Shown one piece after another: positions 42,001 to 53,378 of a stretch of 64,000 bases of DNA. The stretch lies in contig CP114482.1 of NCBI GenBank assembly GCA_027186245.1, positions 22,277,209 to 22,341,208 on the forward strand. The letters run 5' to 3'. Below the pieces are notes generated by a model. It was not told where the DNA came from, made no database searches, and saw only the letters and a list, made by a program, of their open reading frames with translations. Each line of letters starts with the position of its first letter. Position 1 is the first letter of the stretch. The DNA comes from Coriaria nepalensis (lineage: Eukaryota > Streptophyta > Magnoliopsida > Cucurbitales > Coriariaceae). The position numbers and the translations under genes were made by a program.

Positions 42001-42100
42001 TGTATTGTTGCCTTCAATAGATCAACTGCAAGTTATGCATGGAAGTCATGTTTAAAGTGTGAAGTACGTTCGAAGTGATTTAGAATTATTTAATGACTGT
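39100..42100 (+). repeat. 1,264 bp HOR (three trimers, about 2.4 copies)
   Basis: Markers repeat at 1,264 bp. GAAGTACGTTCGAAG falls at 39,533, 40,797 and 42,061. TTAATTCTAAGATAATGCAC with TTGTTTGCAATAG recurs in the Q trimers, and GAAAAATAGAATTCG recurs just downstream. The haplotype order is S-Q-P. The second and third copies share TTAACTCTAAAAAAATTC and AAATGCCAAAATAG, which the first lacks. A related block lies 1,685 bp upstream, with GAAGTACG at 37,848. Confidence 0.86.
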
Positions 42101-42329
42101 AAGACACGCAATTATACGACTTTAAGGCTAAAAAAATGCATAGTTGCCTTCAATAGGTCATTTGCAAGTTATGCATGAAAGTCGTGTTTTAAATGAAAAA
42201 ATAGAATTGGTTCTATGTGCTTTCAAATAATAGAATGATATGAAAAGACTGAATGATATGCATTTTAATTCTAAAATAATGCACTGTTGTCTGCAATAGA
42301 TTATTTGCAAGTTGTGTAAGAAAATCATG

Positions 42330-45300
42330 TTTAAAGGGCAAAAATCGAATTCGTTCGAATTAATTTAGAATGATTTAATCAGTACAAGAGACTCAATGAC
42401 ATGATTTTAAGGCTAAACAAATGCATTGTTGCCTACAATAGATCAAGTGCAAGTTATGCACGAAATTGATGTTTAAAATGCGAATTTTGGTTCGAAGTGA
42501 TTTAGAATGATTTAATGACTGAAAGAGATGCAATTATACGACTTTAAGTATAAAAAAATGCATAGTTGCCTTCAATGGTTCATTTGCAAGTTATGCATGA
42601 AACTCGTGTTTTAAATGCAAAAATAGAATTGGTTCGATGTGCTTTCAAATAATATAATGATATGAAAAGACTGAATGATATGCATTTTAATTCTAAAATA
42701 ATGCACTGTTGTCTGCAATAGATTATTTGCAAGTTGTGTAAGAAAATCATGTTTGAAGGGCGAAAATAGAATTCGTTCGAATTTATTTAGAATGACTTAA
42801 TCACTACAAGAGACTCAATGACATGATTTTAAGGCTAAACAAATGCATTGTTGCCTACAATAGATCAAGTGCAAGTTATGCACGAAATTCATGTTTAAAA
42901 TGCAAATTTGGTTCGAAGTGATTTAGAATGATTTAATTACTGAAAGAGACGCAATTATACGACTGTAAGTCTAAAAAAATGCATAGTTGCCTTCAATAGA
43001 TCATTTGCAAGTTATGCATGAAAGTCGTGTTTTAAATGCAAAAATAGAATTGGTTCGATGTGCTTTCAAATAATATAATGATATGAAAAGACTGAATGAT
43101 ATGCATTTTAATTCTAAAATAATGCACTGTTGTCTGCAATATATTATTTGCAAGTTGTGTAAGAAAATCATGTTTAAAGGGCAAAAATCGAATTCGTTCG
43201 AATTAATTTGGAATGATTTAATCAGTACAAGAGACTCAATGACATGATTTTAAGGCTAAACAAATGCATTGTTGCCTACAATAGATCAAGTGCAAGTTAT
43301 GCACGAAATTGATGTTTAAAATGCGAATTTTGGTTCGAAGTGATTTAGAATGATTTAATGACTGAAAGAGATGCAATTATACGACTTTAAGTATAAAAAA
43401 ATGCATAGTTGCCTTCAATGGTTCATTTGCAAGTTATGCATGAAACTCGTGTTTTAAATGCAAAAATAGAATTGGTTCGATGTGCTTTCAAATAATATAA
43501 TGATATGAAAAGACTGAATGATATGCATTTTAATTCTAAAATAATGCACTGTTGTCTGCAATAGATTATTTGCAAGTTGTGTAAGAAAATCATGTTTGAA
43601 GGGCGAAAATAGAATTCGTTCGAATTTATTTAGAATGACTTAATCACTACAAGAGACTCAATGACATGATTTTAAGGCTAAACAAATGCATTGTTGCCTA
43701 CAATAGATCAAGTGCAAGTTATGCACGAAATTCATGTTTAAAATGCAAATTTGGTTCGAAGTGATTTAGAATGATTTAATTACTGAAAGAGACGCAATTA
43801 TACGACTGTAAGTCTAAAAAAATGCATAGTTGCCTTCAATAGATCATTTGCAAGTTATGCATGAAAGTCGTGTTTTAAATGCAAAAATAGAATTGGTTCG
43901 ATGTGCTTTCAAATAATATAATGATATGAAAAGACTGAATGATATGCATTTTAATTCTAAAATAATGCACTGTTGTCTGCAATATATTATTTGCAAGTTG
44001 TGTAAGAAAATCATGTTTAAAGGGCAAAAATCGAATTCGTTCGAATTAATTTGGAATGATTTAATCAGTACAAGAGACTCAATGACATGATTTTAAGGCT
44101 AAACAAATGCATTGTTGCCTACAATAGATCAAGTGCAAGTTATGCACGAAATTGATGTTTAAAATGCGAATTTTGGTTCGAAGTGATTTAGAATGATTTA
44201 ATGACTGAAAGAGATGCAATTATACGACTTTAAGTATAAAAAAATGCATAGTTGCCTTCAATGGTTCATTTGCAAGTTATGCATGAAACTCGTGTTTTAA
44301 ATGCAAAAATAGAATTGGTTCGATGTGCTTTCAAATAATATAATGATATGAAAAGACTGAATGATATGCATTTTAATTCTAAAATAATGCACTGTTGTCT
44401 GCAATAGATTATTTGCAAGTTGTGTAAGAAAATCATGTTTGAAGGGCGAAAATAGAATTCGTTCGAATTTATTTAGAATGACTTAATCACTACAAGAGAC
44501 TCAATGACATGATTTTAAGGCTAAACAAATGCATTGTTGCCTACAATAGATCAAGTGCAAGTTATGCACGAAATTCATGTTTAAAATGCAAATTTGGTTC
44601 GAAGTGATTTAGAATGATTTAATTACTGAAAGAGACGCAATTATACGACTGTAAGTCTAAAAAAATGCATAGTTGCCTTCAATAGATCATTTGCAAGTTA
44701 TGCATGAAAGTCGTGTTTTAAATGCAAAAATAGAATTGGTTCGATGTGCTTTCAAATAATATAATGATATGAAAAGACTGAATGATATGCATTTTAATTC
44801 TAAAATAATGCACTGTTGTCTGCAATATATTATTTGCAAGTTGTGTAAGAAAATCATGTTTAAAAGGCAAAAATCGAATTCGTTCGAATTAATTTAGAAT
44901 GATTTAATCAGTACAAGAGACTCAATGACATGATTTTAAGGCTAAACAAATGCATTGTTGCCTACAATAGATCAAGTGCAAGTTATGCACGAAATTGATG
45001 TTTAAAATGCAAATTTTGGTTCGAAGTGATTTAGAATGATTTAATGACTGAAAGAGATGCAATTATACGACTTTAAGTATAAAAAAATGCATAGTTGCCT
45101 TCAATGGATCATTTGCAAGTTATGCATGAAACTCGTGTTTTAAATGCAAAAATAGAATTGGTTCGATGTGCTTTCAAATAATATAATGATATGAAAAGAC
45201 TGAATGATATGCATTTTAATTCTAAAATAATGCACTGTTGTCTGCAATATATTATTTGCAAGTTGTGTAAGAAAATCATGTTTGAAGGGCGAAAATAGAA

Positions 45301-45700
45301 TTCGTTCGAATTTATTTAGAATGACTTAATCACTACAAGAGACTCAATGACATGATTTTAAGGCTAAACAAATGCATTGTTGCCTACAATAGATCAAGTG
45401 CAAGTTATGCACGAAATTCATGTTTAAAATGCAAATTTGGTTCGAAGTGATTTAGAATGATTTAATTACTGAAAGAGACGCAATTATACGACTGTAAGTC
45501 TAAAAAAATGCATAGTTGCCTTCAATAGATCATTTGCAAGTTATGCATGAAAGTCGTGTTTTAAATGCAAAAATAGAATTGGTTCGATGTGCTTTCAAAT
45601 AATATAATGATATGAAAAGACTGAATGATTTGCATTTTAATTCTAAAATAATGCACTGTTGTCTGCAATAGATTATTTGCAAGTTGTGTAAGAAAATCAT
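42330..45700 (+). repeat. 843 bp HOR (two Q trimers, four copies)
   Basis: Four copies of a two-trimer unit occur at a period of 843 bp. The marker CAATGGTTCATTTGC occurs near 42,574, 43,417 and 44,260; the fourth copy, at 45,103, reads CAATGGATC. CGACTGTAAGTC occurs once per copy, in the second trimer. GAAATTGATGTTTAAAATGC and TTTAAAGGGCAAAAATCG are further shared variants. A fifth, isolated instance of the CAATGGTTC segment lies at 48,050 inside the next block. Confidence 0.88.
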
Positions 45701-45792
45701 GTTTGAAGGGCGAAAATCGAATTCGTTCGAATTAATTTAGAATGATTTAATCAGTACAAGAGACTCAATGACATGATTTTAAGGCTAAACAA

Positions 45793-45806
45793 AGGCAATA
45801 TTGCCT
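45793..45806. repeat. 14 bp palindrome, rightmost copy seen
   Basis: AGGCAATATTGCCT at the boundary between the 843 bp HOR and the following R-type trimer. I did not find it further right; units at 47.0 and 48.3 kb carry only the intermediate AGGCATTGTTGCCT. Confidence 0.85.
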
Positions 45807-46341
45807 ACAATAGATCAAGTGCAAATTCTGCACGAAATTCATGTTTAAAATGCGAATTTCATTCGAAGTGATTTAGAATGTATTAATGACTGAAAGAGAC
45901 GCAATTATACGAATTTAAGTCTAAAAAAATACATAGTTGCCTTCAATAGATCATTTGCAAGTTATGCATGAAAGTCGTGTTTTAAATGCAAAAATAGAAT
46001 TGGTTCGACGTGCTTTCAAATAATTTAATGATATGAAAAGACTGAATGATATGCTTTTTTTGGCCAAAATAATGCATTCTTGTCTGCAATAGATTAATTG
46101 CAAGTTATATAAGAAAATCATGTTTGAAGGGCGAAAGTAGAATTCGTTCCAATTTATTTTGAAGGATTTAATCACTACAGGAGACTCAATGACATGATTT
46201 TAAGGATAAACAATTGCATTGTTGCCTTCTATAGATCAAGTGCAAGTTATGCATGGAAGGCATGTTTAAAGTGTGACGTTCGTTCAAAGTGATTTAGAAT
46301 GATTTAATGACTGAAAGAGACGCAATTATACGACTTTAAGG

Positions 46342-46484
46342 CTAAAAAAATGCATAGTTGCCTTCAATTGATCATTTGCAAGTTATGCACGAAAGTCGTG
46401 TTTTAAATGCAAAAATAGAATTGGTTCGACGTGCTTTCAAATAATTTAATGATATGAAAAGACTAAATGATATGCTTTTTCAGG
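46342..46484 (+). repeat. Representative monomer A (143 bp)
   Basis: This is a typical A monomer. It starts CTAAAAAAATGCATAGTTGC, continues with TTCAATTGATCATTTGCAAG, then GTCGTGTTTTAAATGC, then the diagnostic GAATTGGTTCGACGTGC. It ends with a GAAAAGACTAAATGATATGC segment and a T-run. It shares CAATNGAT and GCAAGTTATG with B and C but has its own 3' half. Other A copies differ mainly at CGACGTG versus CGATGTG and in the sequence after the T-run, which defines the trimer haplotype. Confidence 0.93.
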
Positions 46485-46626
46485 TTAAAATAATGCATCG
46501 TTGTCTGCAATAGATTAATTGCAAGTTATGTAAGAAAATCATGTTTGAAGGGCGAAAATCGAATTCGTTCGAATTAATTTAGAATGATTTAATCAGTACA
46601 AGAGACTCAATGACATGATTTTAAGG
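46485..46626 (+). repeat. Representative monomer B (142 bp)
   Basis: This is a typical B monomer. It starts with AAAATAATGCATCGTTGTC, continues with TGCAATAGATTAATTGCAAG, TATGTAAGAAAATCATG and GAAGGGCGAAAAT, then GAATTCGTTCGAATT and GAGACTCAATGACATGATTT. The GAATTC in this monomer is an EcoRI site and is normally the only one in the 421 bp unit. Several trimers in the 18-29 kb region have lost it, reading GAACTC instead. The segment AATTCG-TT-CGAATT is an inverted repeat. R- and S-type B monomers read GTTCCAATTTATTTTGAAGG here and so lack the right arm. Confidence 0.93.
46562..46575. repeat. Dyad AATTCG-TT-CGAATT in monomer B
   Basis: A 6 bp inverted repeat with a 2 bp centre, typical of P- and Q-type B monomers. 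It contains the EcoRI site GAATTC and the TTCGAA hexamer. R- and S-type B monomers lose the right arm, reading GAATTCGTTCCAATTT. Confidence 0.75.
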
Positions 46627-46762
46627 CTAAACAAATGCATTGTTGCCTACAGTAGATCAAGTGCAAGTTATGCACGAAATTCATGTTTAAAATGCGAATT
46701 TCGTTCGAAGTGATTTAGAATGATTTAATGACTGAAAGAGATGCAATTATACGACTTTAAGT
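46627..46762 (+). repeat. Representative monomer C (136 bp)
   Basis: This is a typical C monomer. It starts CTAAACAAATGCATTGTTGC, continues with GATCAAGTGCAAGTTATGCA, AAATTCATGTTTAAAATGCG, TTTCGTTCGAAGTGATTTAG and AATGACTGAAAGAGATGC, and ends ATACGACTTTAAGT. There are two main subtypes. C1 has TGCACGAAATTCATG and AAAATGCGAATTTCG. C2 starts CTAAACAATTGCATTG and has GCATGGAAGTCATG and AAAGTGTGA; it usually follows R- or S-type B monomers. Confidence 0.93.
46661..46675. repeat. Dyad GTGCA-AGTTA-TGCAC in monomer C
   Basis: A 5 bp inverted repeat separated by AGTTA lies in the conserved core of C monomers. A monomers carry the slightly shorter TGCA-AGTTA-TGCA at the same place, and B monomers have only a degenerate form. 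It recurs in most A and C monomers across the window. Whether it has a role, for example as a protein site or hairpin, is unknown. Confidence 0.7.
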
Positions 46763-46829
46763 CTAAAAAAATGCATAGTTGCCTTCAATAGATCATTTGC
46801 AAGTTATGCATGAAAGTCATGTTTTAAAT

Positions 46830-49203
46830 GCAAAAATAGAATTGGTTCGATGTGCTTTCAAATAATATAATGATATGAAAAGACTGAATGATATGCATTT
46901 TAATTCTAAAATAATGCACTGTTGTCTGCAATAGATTATTTGCAAGTTGTGTAAGAAAACCATGTTTGAAGGGCGAAAATCGAATTCGTTCGAATTAATT
47001 TAGAATGATTTAATCAGTACAAGAGACTCAATGACATGATTTTAAGGCTAAACAAAGGCATTGTTGCCTACAATAGATCAAGTGCAAGTTCTGCATGAAA
47101 TTCATGTTTAAAATGCAAATTTCGTTCGAAATTATTTAGAATGATTTAATGACTGAAAGAGACGCAATTATACGAATTTAAGTCTAAAAAAATACATAGT
47201 TGCCTTCAATAGATCATTTGCAAGTTATGCATGAAAGTCGTGTTTTAAATGCAAAAATAGAAATGGTTCGACATGCTTCCAAATAATTTAATGATATGAA
47301 AATAGTGAATGATATGCTTTTTTTGGCCAAAATAATGCATTCTTGTCTGCAATAGATTAATTGCAAGTTATATAAGAAAATCATGTTTGAAGGGCGAAAG
47401 TAGAATTCGTTCCAATTTATTTTGACGGATTTAATCACTACAGGAGACTCAATGACATGATTTTAAGGCTAAACAATTGCATTAGTGCCTTCAATAGAGC
47501 AACTGCAAGTTATGCATGGAAGTCATGTTTAAAGTGTGAAGTTCGTTCAAGTGATTTAGAATGATTTAATGACTGAAAGAGACGCAATTATACGACTTTA
47601 AGGCTAAAAAAATGCATAGTTGCCTTCAATAGATAATTTGCAAGTTATGCACGAAAGTCGTGTTTTAAATGCAAAAATAAAATTGGTTCGACGTGTTTTC
47701 AAATAATTTAATGATATGAAAAGACTAAATGATATGCTTTTTCAGGCTAAAATAATGCATTGTTGTCTGCAATAGATTAATTGCAAGTTATGTAAGAAAA
47801 TCATGTTTGAAGGGCGAAAATCGAATTCGTTCGAATTAATTTAGAATGATTTAATCAGTACAAGAGACTCAATGACATGATTTTAAGGCTAAACAAATGC
47901 ATTGTTGCCTACAATAGATCAAGTGCAAGTTATGCACGAAATTGATGTTTAAAATGCGAATTTTGGTTCGAAGTGATTTAGAATGATTTAATGACTGAAA
48001 GAGATGCACTTATACGACTTTAAGTATAAAAAAATGCATAGTTGCCTTCAATGGTTCATTTGCAAGTTATGCATGAAACTCGTGTTTTAAATGCAAAAAT
48101 AGAATTGGTTCGATGTGCTTTCAAATAATATAATGATATGAAAAGACTGAATGATATGCATTTTAATTCTAAAATAATGCACTGTTGTCTGCAATAGATT
48201 ATTTGCAAGTTGTGTAAGAAAACCATGTTTGAAGGGCGAAAATCGAATTCGTTCGAATTAATTTAGAATGATTTAATCAGTACAAGAGACTCAATGACAT
48301 GATTTTAAGGCTAAACAAAGGCATTGTTGCCTACAATAGATCAAGTGCAAGTTCTGCATGAAATTCATGTTTAAAATGCAAATTTCGTTCGAAATTATTT
48401 AGAATGATTTAATGACTGAAAGAGACGCAATTATACGAATTTAAGTCTAAAAAAATACATAGTTGCCTTCAATAGATCATTTGCAAGTTATGCATGAAAG
48501 TCGTGTTTTAAATGCAAAAATAGAAATGGTTCGACATGCTTCCAAATAATTTAATGATATGAAAATAGTGAATGATATGCTTTTTTTGGCCAAAATAATG
48601 CATTCTTGTCTGCAATAGATTAATTGCAAGTTATATAAGAAAATCATGTTTGAAGGGCGAAAGTAGAATTCGTTCCAATTTATTTTGACGGATTTAATCA
48701 CTACAGGAGACTCAATGACATGATTTTAAGGCTAAACAATTGCATTAGTGCCTTCAATAGAGCAACTGCAAGTTATGCATGGAAGTCATGTTTAAAGTGT
48801 GAAGTTCGTTCAAGTGATTTAGAATGATTTAATGACTGAAAGAGACGCAATTATACGACTTTAAGGCTAAAAAAATGCATAGTTGCCTTCAATAGATAAT
48901 TTGCAAGTTATGCACGAAAGTCGTGTTTTAAATGCAAAAATAAAATTGGTTCGACGTGTTTTCAAATAATTTAATGATATGAAAAGACTAAATGATATGC
49001 TTTTTCAGGCTAAAATAATGCATTGTTGTCTGCAATAGATTAATTGCAAGTTATGTAAGAAAATCATGTTTGAAGGGCGAAAATCGAATTCGTTCGAATT
49101 AATTTAGAATGATTTAATCAGTACAAGAGACTCAATGACATGATTTTAAGGCTAAACAAATGCATTGTTGCCTACAATAGATCAAGTGCAAGTTATGCAC
49201 GAA
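46830..49203 (+). repeat. 1,263 bp tandem duplication (three trimers)
   Basis: Segment 46,830-47,940 recurs at 48,093-49,203 with an offset of 1,263 bp and no difference that I noticed over more than 1 kb. Shared private variants include AAAACCATG (46,956 and 48,219), AAATGGTTCGACATGCTTCC, GAAAATAGTGAATG, CATTAGTGCC and GATAATTTGC. The roughly 150 bp between the matched parts (about 47,944-48,090) carries the 843 bp HOR markers instead. The duplication therefore overlaps a patch of a different haplotype. Confidence 0.87.
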
Positions 49204-50245
49204 ATTCATGTTTAAAATGCGAATTTCGTTCGAAGTGATTTAGAATGATTTAATGACTGAAAGGGATGCAATTATACGACTTTAAGTCTAAAAAAATTCA
49301 TAGTTGCCTTCAATAGATCATTTGCAAGTTATGCATTAAAGTCGTGTTTTAAATGCAAAAATAGAATTGGTTCGACGTGCTTTCAAATAATTTAATGATA
49401 TGAAAAGACCGAATGATATGCTTTTTTAGGCCAAAATAACGCATTGTTGTCTGCAATAGATTAATTGCAAGGTATATAATAAAATCATGTTTAAAGGGCA
49501 AAAATCGAATTCGTTCCAATTTATTTTGAAGGATTTAATCACTACAGGAGACTTAATGACATGATTTTAAGGCTAAACAATTGTATTGTTGCCTTCAATA
49601 GATCAACTGCAAGTTATGCATGAAATTCATGTTTAAAATGCGAATTTGGTTCGAAGTGATTTAGAATGATTTAATGACTGAAAGAGACGCAATTATACGA
49701 CTTTAAGGCTAAAAAAATGCATAGTTGCCTTCAATAGATCACTTGCAAGTTATGCACGAAAGTCGTGTTTTAAATGCAAAAATGGAATTGGTTCGACGTG
49801 CTTTCAAATAATTTAATGATATGAAAAGGCTAAATGATATGCTTTTTCAGGCTAAAATAACGCATCGTTGTCTACAATAGATTAATTGTAAGTTATGTAA
49901 GAAAATCATGTTTAAAGGGCAAAAATCGAATTCGTTCGAATTAATTTAGAATGATTTAATCAGTACAAGAGACTCAATGACATGATTTTAAGGCTAAACA
50001 AATGCATTGTTGCCTACAATAGATCAAGTGCAGGTTATGCACGAAATTCATGTTTAAAATGCGAATTTGGTTCGAAGTGATTTAGAATGATTTAATGACT
50101 GAAAGAGACGCAATTATACGACTTTAAGTCTAAAAAAATGCATAGTTGCCTTCAATAGATCATTTACAAGTTATGCATGAAAGTCGTGTTTTAAATGCAA
50201 AAATAGAATTGGTTCGATGTGCTTTCAAATAATTGAATGATATGA
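49204..50245 (+). repeat. Mixed trimers before the C-deletion region
   Basis: About 2.5 ordinary trimers of P and S haplotype. The block around 48,880-49,330, with GATAATTTGC and AAAGGGATGC, recurs at about 51,555-52,005. No other content is visible. Confidence 0.78.
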
Positions 50246-50282
50246 AAAGAGTGAATGATATGCTTTTTTTGGCCAAAATAAT

Positions 50283-50568
50283 GCATTCTTGTCTGCAATA
50301 GATTAATTGCAAGTTATATAAGAAAATCATGTTTGAAGGGCGAAACTAGAATTCGTTCCAATTTATTTTGATGGATTTAATCACTAAAGGAGACTCAATG
50401 ACATGATTTTAAGGCTAAAAAAATGCATAGTTGCCTTCAATAGATCATTTGCAAGTTATGAACGAAAGTCGTGTTTTAAATGCAAAAATAGAATTGGTTC
50501 GACGTGCTTCCAAATAATTTAATGATATGAAAAGGCTAAATGATATGCTTTTTCAGGATAAAATAATG
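50283..50568 (+). repeat. Missing C monomer: B joined to A at 50,414/50,415
   Basis: An R-type B monomer (GCAT landmark at 50,283) ends GACATGATTTTAAGG and is followed at 50,415 by CTAAAAAAATGCATAG, the start of an A monomer (landmark at 50,425). A C monomer should lie there. The next B landmark is at 50,568, so spacing is otherwise normal. Recombination at the shared AAGGCTAAA string that begins both A and C is the simplest explanation. Confidence 0.9.
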
Positions 50569-51409
50569 CATCGTTGTCTACAATAGATTAATTGCAAGTT
50601 ATGTAAGAAAATCATGTCTGAAGGGCAAAAATCGAATTTGTTCGAATTAATTTAGAATGATTTAATCAGTACAAGAGACTCAATGACATGATTTTAAGGC
50701 TAAACAAATGCATTGTTGCCTACAATAGATCAAGTGCAAGTTATGCACGAAATTCATGTTTAAAATGTGAAGTTCGTTCGAAGTGACTTAGAATGATTTA
50801 ATGACTTAAAGAGACGCAATTATACGACTTTAAGGCTAAAAAACTGCATGGTTGCCTTCAACTGATCATTTGCAAGTTATGCACGAAAGTCGTGTTTTAA
50901 ATGCAAAAATAGAATTGGTTCGACGTGCTTTCAAATAATTTAATGATATGAAAAGACTGAATGATATGCTTTTTTAGGCCAAAATAACGCATTGTTGTCT
51001 GCAATAGATTAATTTCAAGGTATATAAGAAAATCATGTTTGAAGGGCGAAAGTAGAATTCGTTCCAATTTATTTTGAAGGATTTAATCACTACAGGAGAC
51101 TTAATGACATGATTTTAAGGCTAAACAATTGTATTGTTGCCTTCAATAGATCAACTGCAAGTTATGCATGGAAGTCATGTTTAAAGTGTGAAGTACGTTC
51201 GAAGTGATTTAGAATTATTTAATGACTGGAAGAGACGCAATTATACGAATTTAAGTCTAAAAAAATACATAGTTGCCTTCAATAGATCATTTGCAAGTTA
51301 TGCATGAAAGTCGAGTTTTGAATGCAAAAATAGAATTGGTTCGACGTGCTTTCAAATAATTTAATGATATGAAAAGAGTGAATGATATGCTTTTTTTGGC
51401 CAAAATAAT

Positions 51410-51695
51410 GCATTCTTGTCTGCAATAGATTAATTGCAAGTTATATAAGAAAATCATGTTTGAAGGGCGAAAGTAGAATTCGTTCCAATTTATTTTGATG
51501 GATTTAATCACTACAGGAGACTCAATGACATGATTTTAAGGCTAAAAAAATGCATAGTTGCCTTCAATAGATAATTTGCAAGTTATGCACGAAAGTCGTG
51601 TTTTAAATGCAAAAATAAAATTGGTTCGACGTGTTTTCAAATAATTTAATGATATGAAAAGACTAAATGATATGCTTTTTCAGGCTAAAATAATG
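51410..51695 (+). repeat. Missing C monomer: B joined to A at 51,541/51,542
   Basis: The B landmark GCAT is at 51,410 and the following A landmark at 51,552, only 142 bp on, with no C between. The upstream B is R-type, as at the 50.4 kb junction. The downstream A carries GATAATTTGC, unlike the A after the other two junctions. This could be an independent event, or the same junction followed by conversion of the downstream side. Confidence 0.88.
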
Positions 51696-52639
51696 CATTG
51701 TTGTCTGCAATAGATTAATTGCAAGTTATGTAAGAAAATCATGTTTGAAGGGCGAAAATCGAATTCGTTCGAATTAATTTAGAATGATTTAATCAGTACA
51801 AGAGACTCAATGACATGATTTTAAGGCTAAACAAATGCATTGTTGCCTACAATAGATCAAGTGCAAGTTATGCACGAAATTCATGTTTAAAATGCGAATT
51901 TCGTTCGAAGTGATTTAGAATGATTTAATGACTGAAAGGGATGCAATTATACGACTTTAAGTCTAAAAAAATTCATAGTTGCCTTCAATAGATCATTTGC
52001 AAGTTATGCATGAAAGTCGTGTTTTAAATGCAAAAATAGAATTGGTTCGACGTGCTTTCAAATAATTTAATGATATGAAAAGGCTAAATGATATGCTTTT
52101 TCAGGCTAAAATAACGCATCGTTGTCTACAATAGATTAATTGTAAGTTATGTAAGAAAATCATGTTTAAAGGGCAAAAATCGAATTCGTTCGAATTAATT
52201 TAGAATGATTTAATCAGTACAAGAGACTCAATGACATGATTTTAAGGCTAAACAAATGCATTGTTGCCTACAATAGATCAAGTGCAAGTTATGCATGAAA
52301 TTCATGTTTAAAATGCGAATTTGGTTCGAAGTGATTTAGAATGATTTAATGACTGAAAGAGACGCAATTATACGACTTTAAGTCTAAAAAAATGCATAGT
52401 TGCCTTCAATAGATCATTTACAAGTTATGCATGAAAGTCGTGTTTTAAATGCAAAAATAGAATTGGTTCGATGTGCTTTCAAATAATTGAATGATATGAA
52501 AAGACTAAATGATATGCCTTTTCAGGCTAAAATAATGCATTGTTGTCTGCAATAGATTAATTGCAAGTTATGTAAGAAAATCATGTTTGAAGGACGAAAA
52601 TCGAATTCGTTCGAATTAATTTAGAATGATTTAATCAGT

Positions 52640-53280
52640 ACAAGAGACTGAATGACATGATTTTAAGGCTAAACAAATGCATTGTTGCCTACAATAGATC
52701 AAGTGGAAGTTCTGCACGAAATTCATATTTAAAATGCGAATTTCGTTCGAAGTGATTTAGAATGATTTAATGACTAAAAGAGACGCAATTATACGACTTT
52801 AAGTCTAAAAAAATGCATAGTTGCCTTCAATAGATCATTTGCAAGTTATGCACGAAAGTCGTGTTTTAAATGCAAAAATAGAATTGGTTCGACGTGCTTT
52901 CAAATAATTTAGTGATATGAAAAGACTAAATGATATGCTTTTTCAGGCTAAAATAACGCATCGTTGTCTGCAATAGATTAATTGCAAGTTATGTAAGAAA
53001 ATCATGTTTGAAGGACAAAAATCGAATTCGTTCGAATTAATTTAGAATGATTTAATCAGTACAAGAGACTGAATGACATGATTTTAAGGCTAAACAAATG
53101 CATTGTTGCCTACAATAGATCAAGTGGAAGTTCTGCACGAAATTCATATTTAAAATGCGAATTTCGTTCGAAGTGATTTAGAATGATTTAATGACTAAAA
53201 GAGACGCAATTATACGACTTTAAGTCTAAAAAAATCCATAGTTGCCTTCAATAGATCATTTGCAAGTTATGCATGAAAGT
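52640..53280 (+). repeat. 421 bp tandem duplicate within the C-deletion region
   Basis: The C monomer variant CAAGTGGAAGTTCTGCACG followed by ATTCATATTTAAAATGC occurs near 52,700 and again about 421 bp later near 53,121. GAGACTGAATGACATG precedes and GACTAAAAGAGACGC follows in both copies. This is a single-trimer duplication. Confidence 0.78.
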
Positions 53281-53378
53281 CGAGTTTTAAATGCAAAAAT
53301 AGAATTGGTTCGACGTGCTTTCAAATAATTTAATGATATGAAAAGAGTGAATGATATGCTTTTTTTGGCCAAAATAAT

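Larger units (their letters stand above)
46342..46762 (+). repeat. Representative 421 bp A-B-C trimer
   Basis: One complete first-level higher-order unit: A (143) + B (142) + C (136) = 421 bp. The next A begins at 46,763. The same spacing is found near the left end, where the landmark GCAT falls at 61 (A), 204 (B), 346 (C) and 482 (next A). The trimer frame is kept through almost the whole window, with indels of a few bases and only the exceptions listed separately. Confidence 0.95.
45700..46829 (+). repeat. Palindrome-bearing and R-type trimers between HOR blocks
   Basis: About 2.7 trimers linking the 843 bp HOR to the 1,263 bp duplication. They repeat the combination seen at 33.1-33.7 and 36.1-36.6 kb: a C monomer with AGGCAATATTGCCT, an R-type trimer, then a C2 monomer with AAAGTGTGACGTTCG. 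Only satellite is present. Confidence 0.8.

Noticed and set aside
46471..46484. T-runs followed by G-rich bases as intrinsic bacterial terminators.
   Set aside because: There is no stable GC-rich stem upstream, and the runs are a constant part of monomer A in what appears to be eukaryotic satellite DNA.
46690..46720. CENP-B box in monomer C (TTCGTTCGAAG).
   Set aside because: It matches only the TTCG....A half of the box and lacks the CGGG half. The similarity is too weak to call a binding site.
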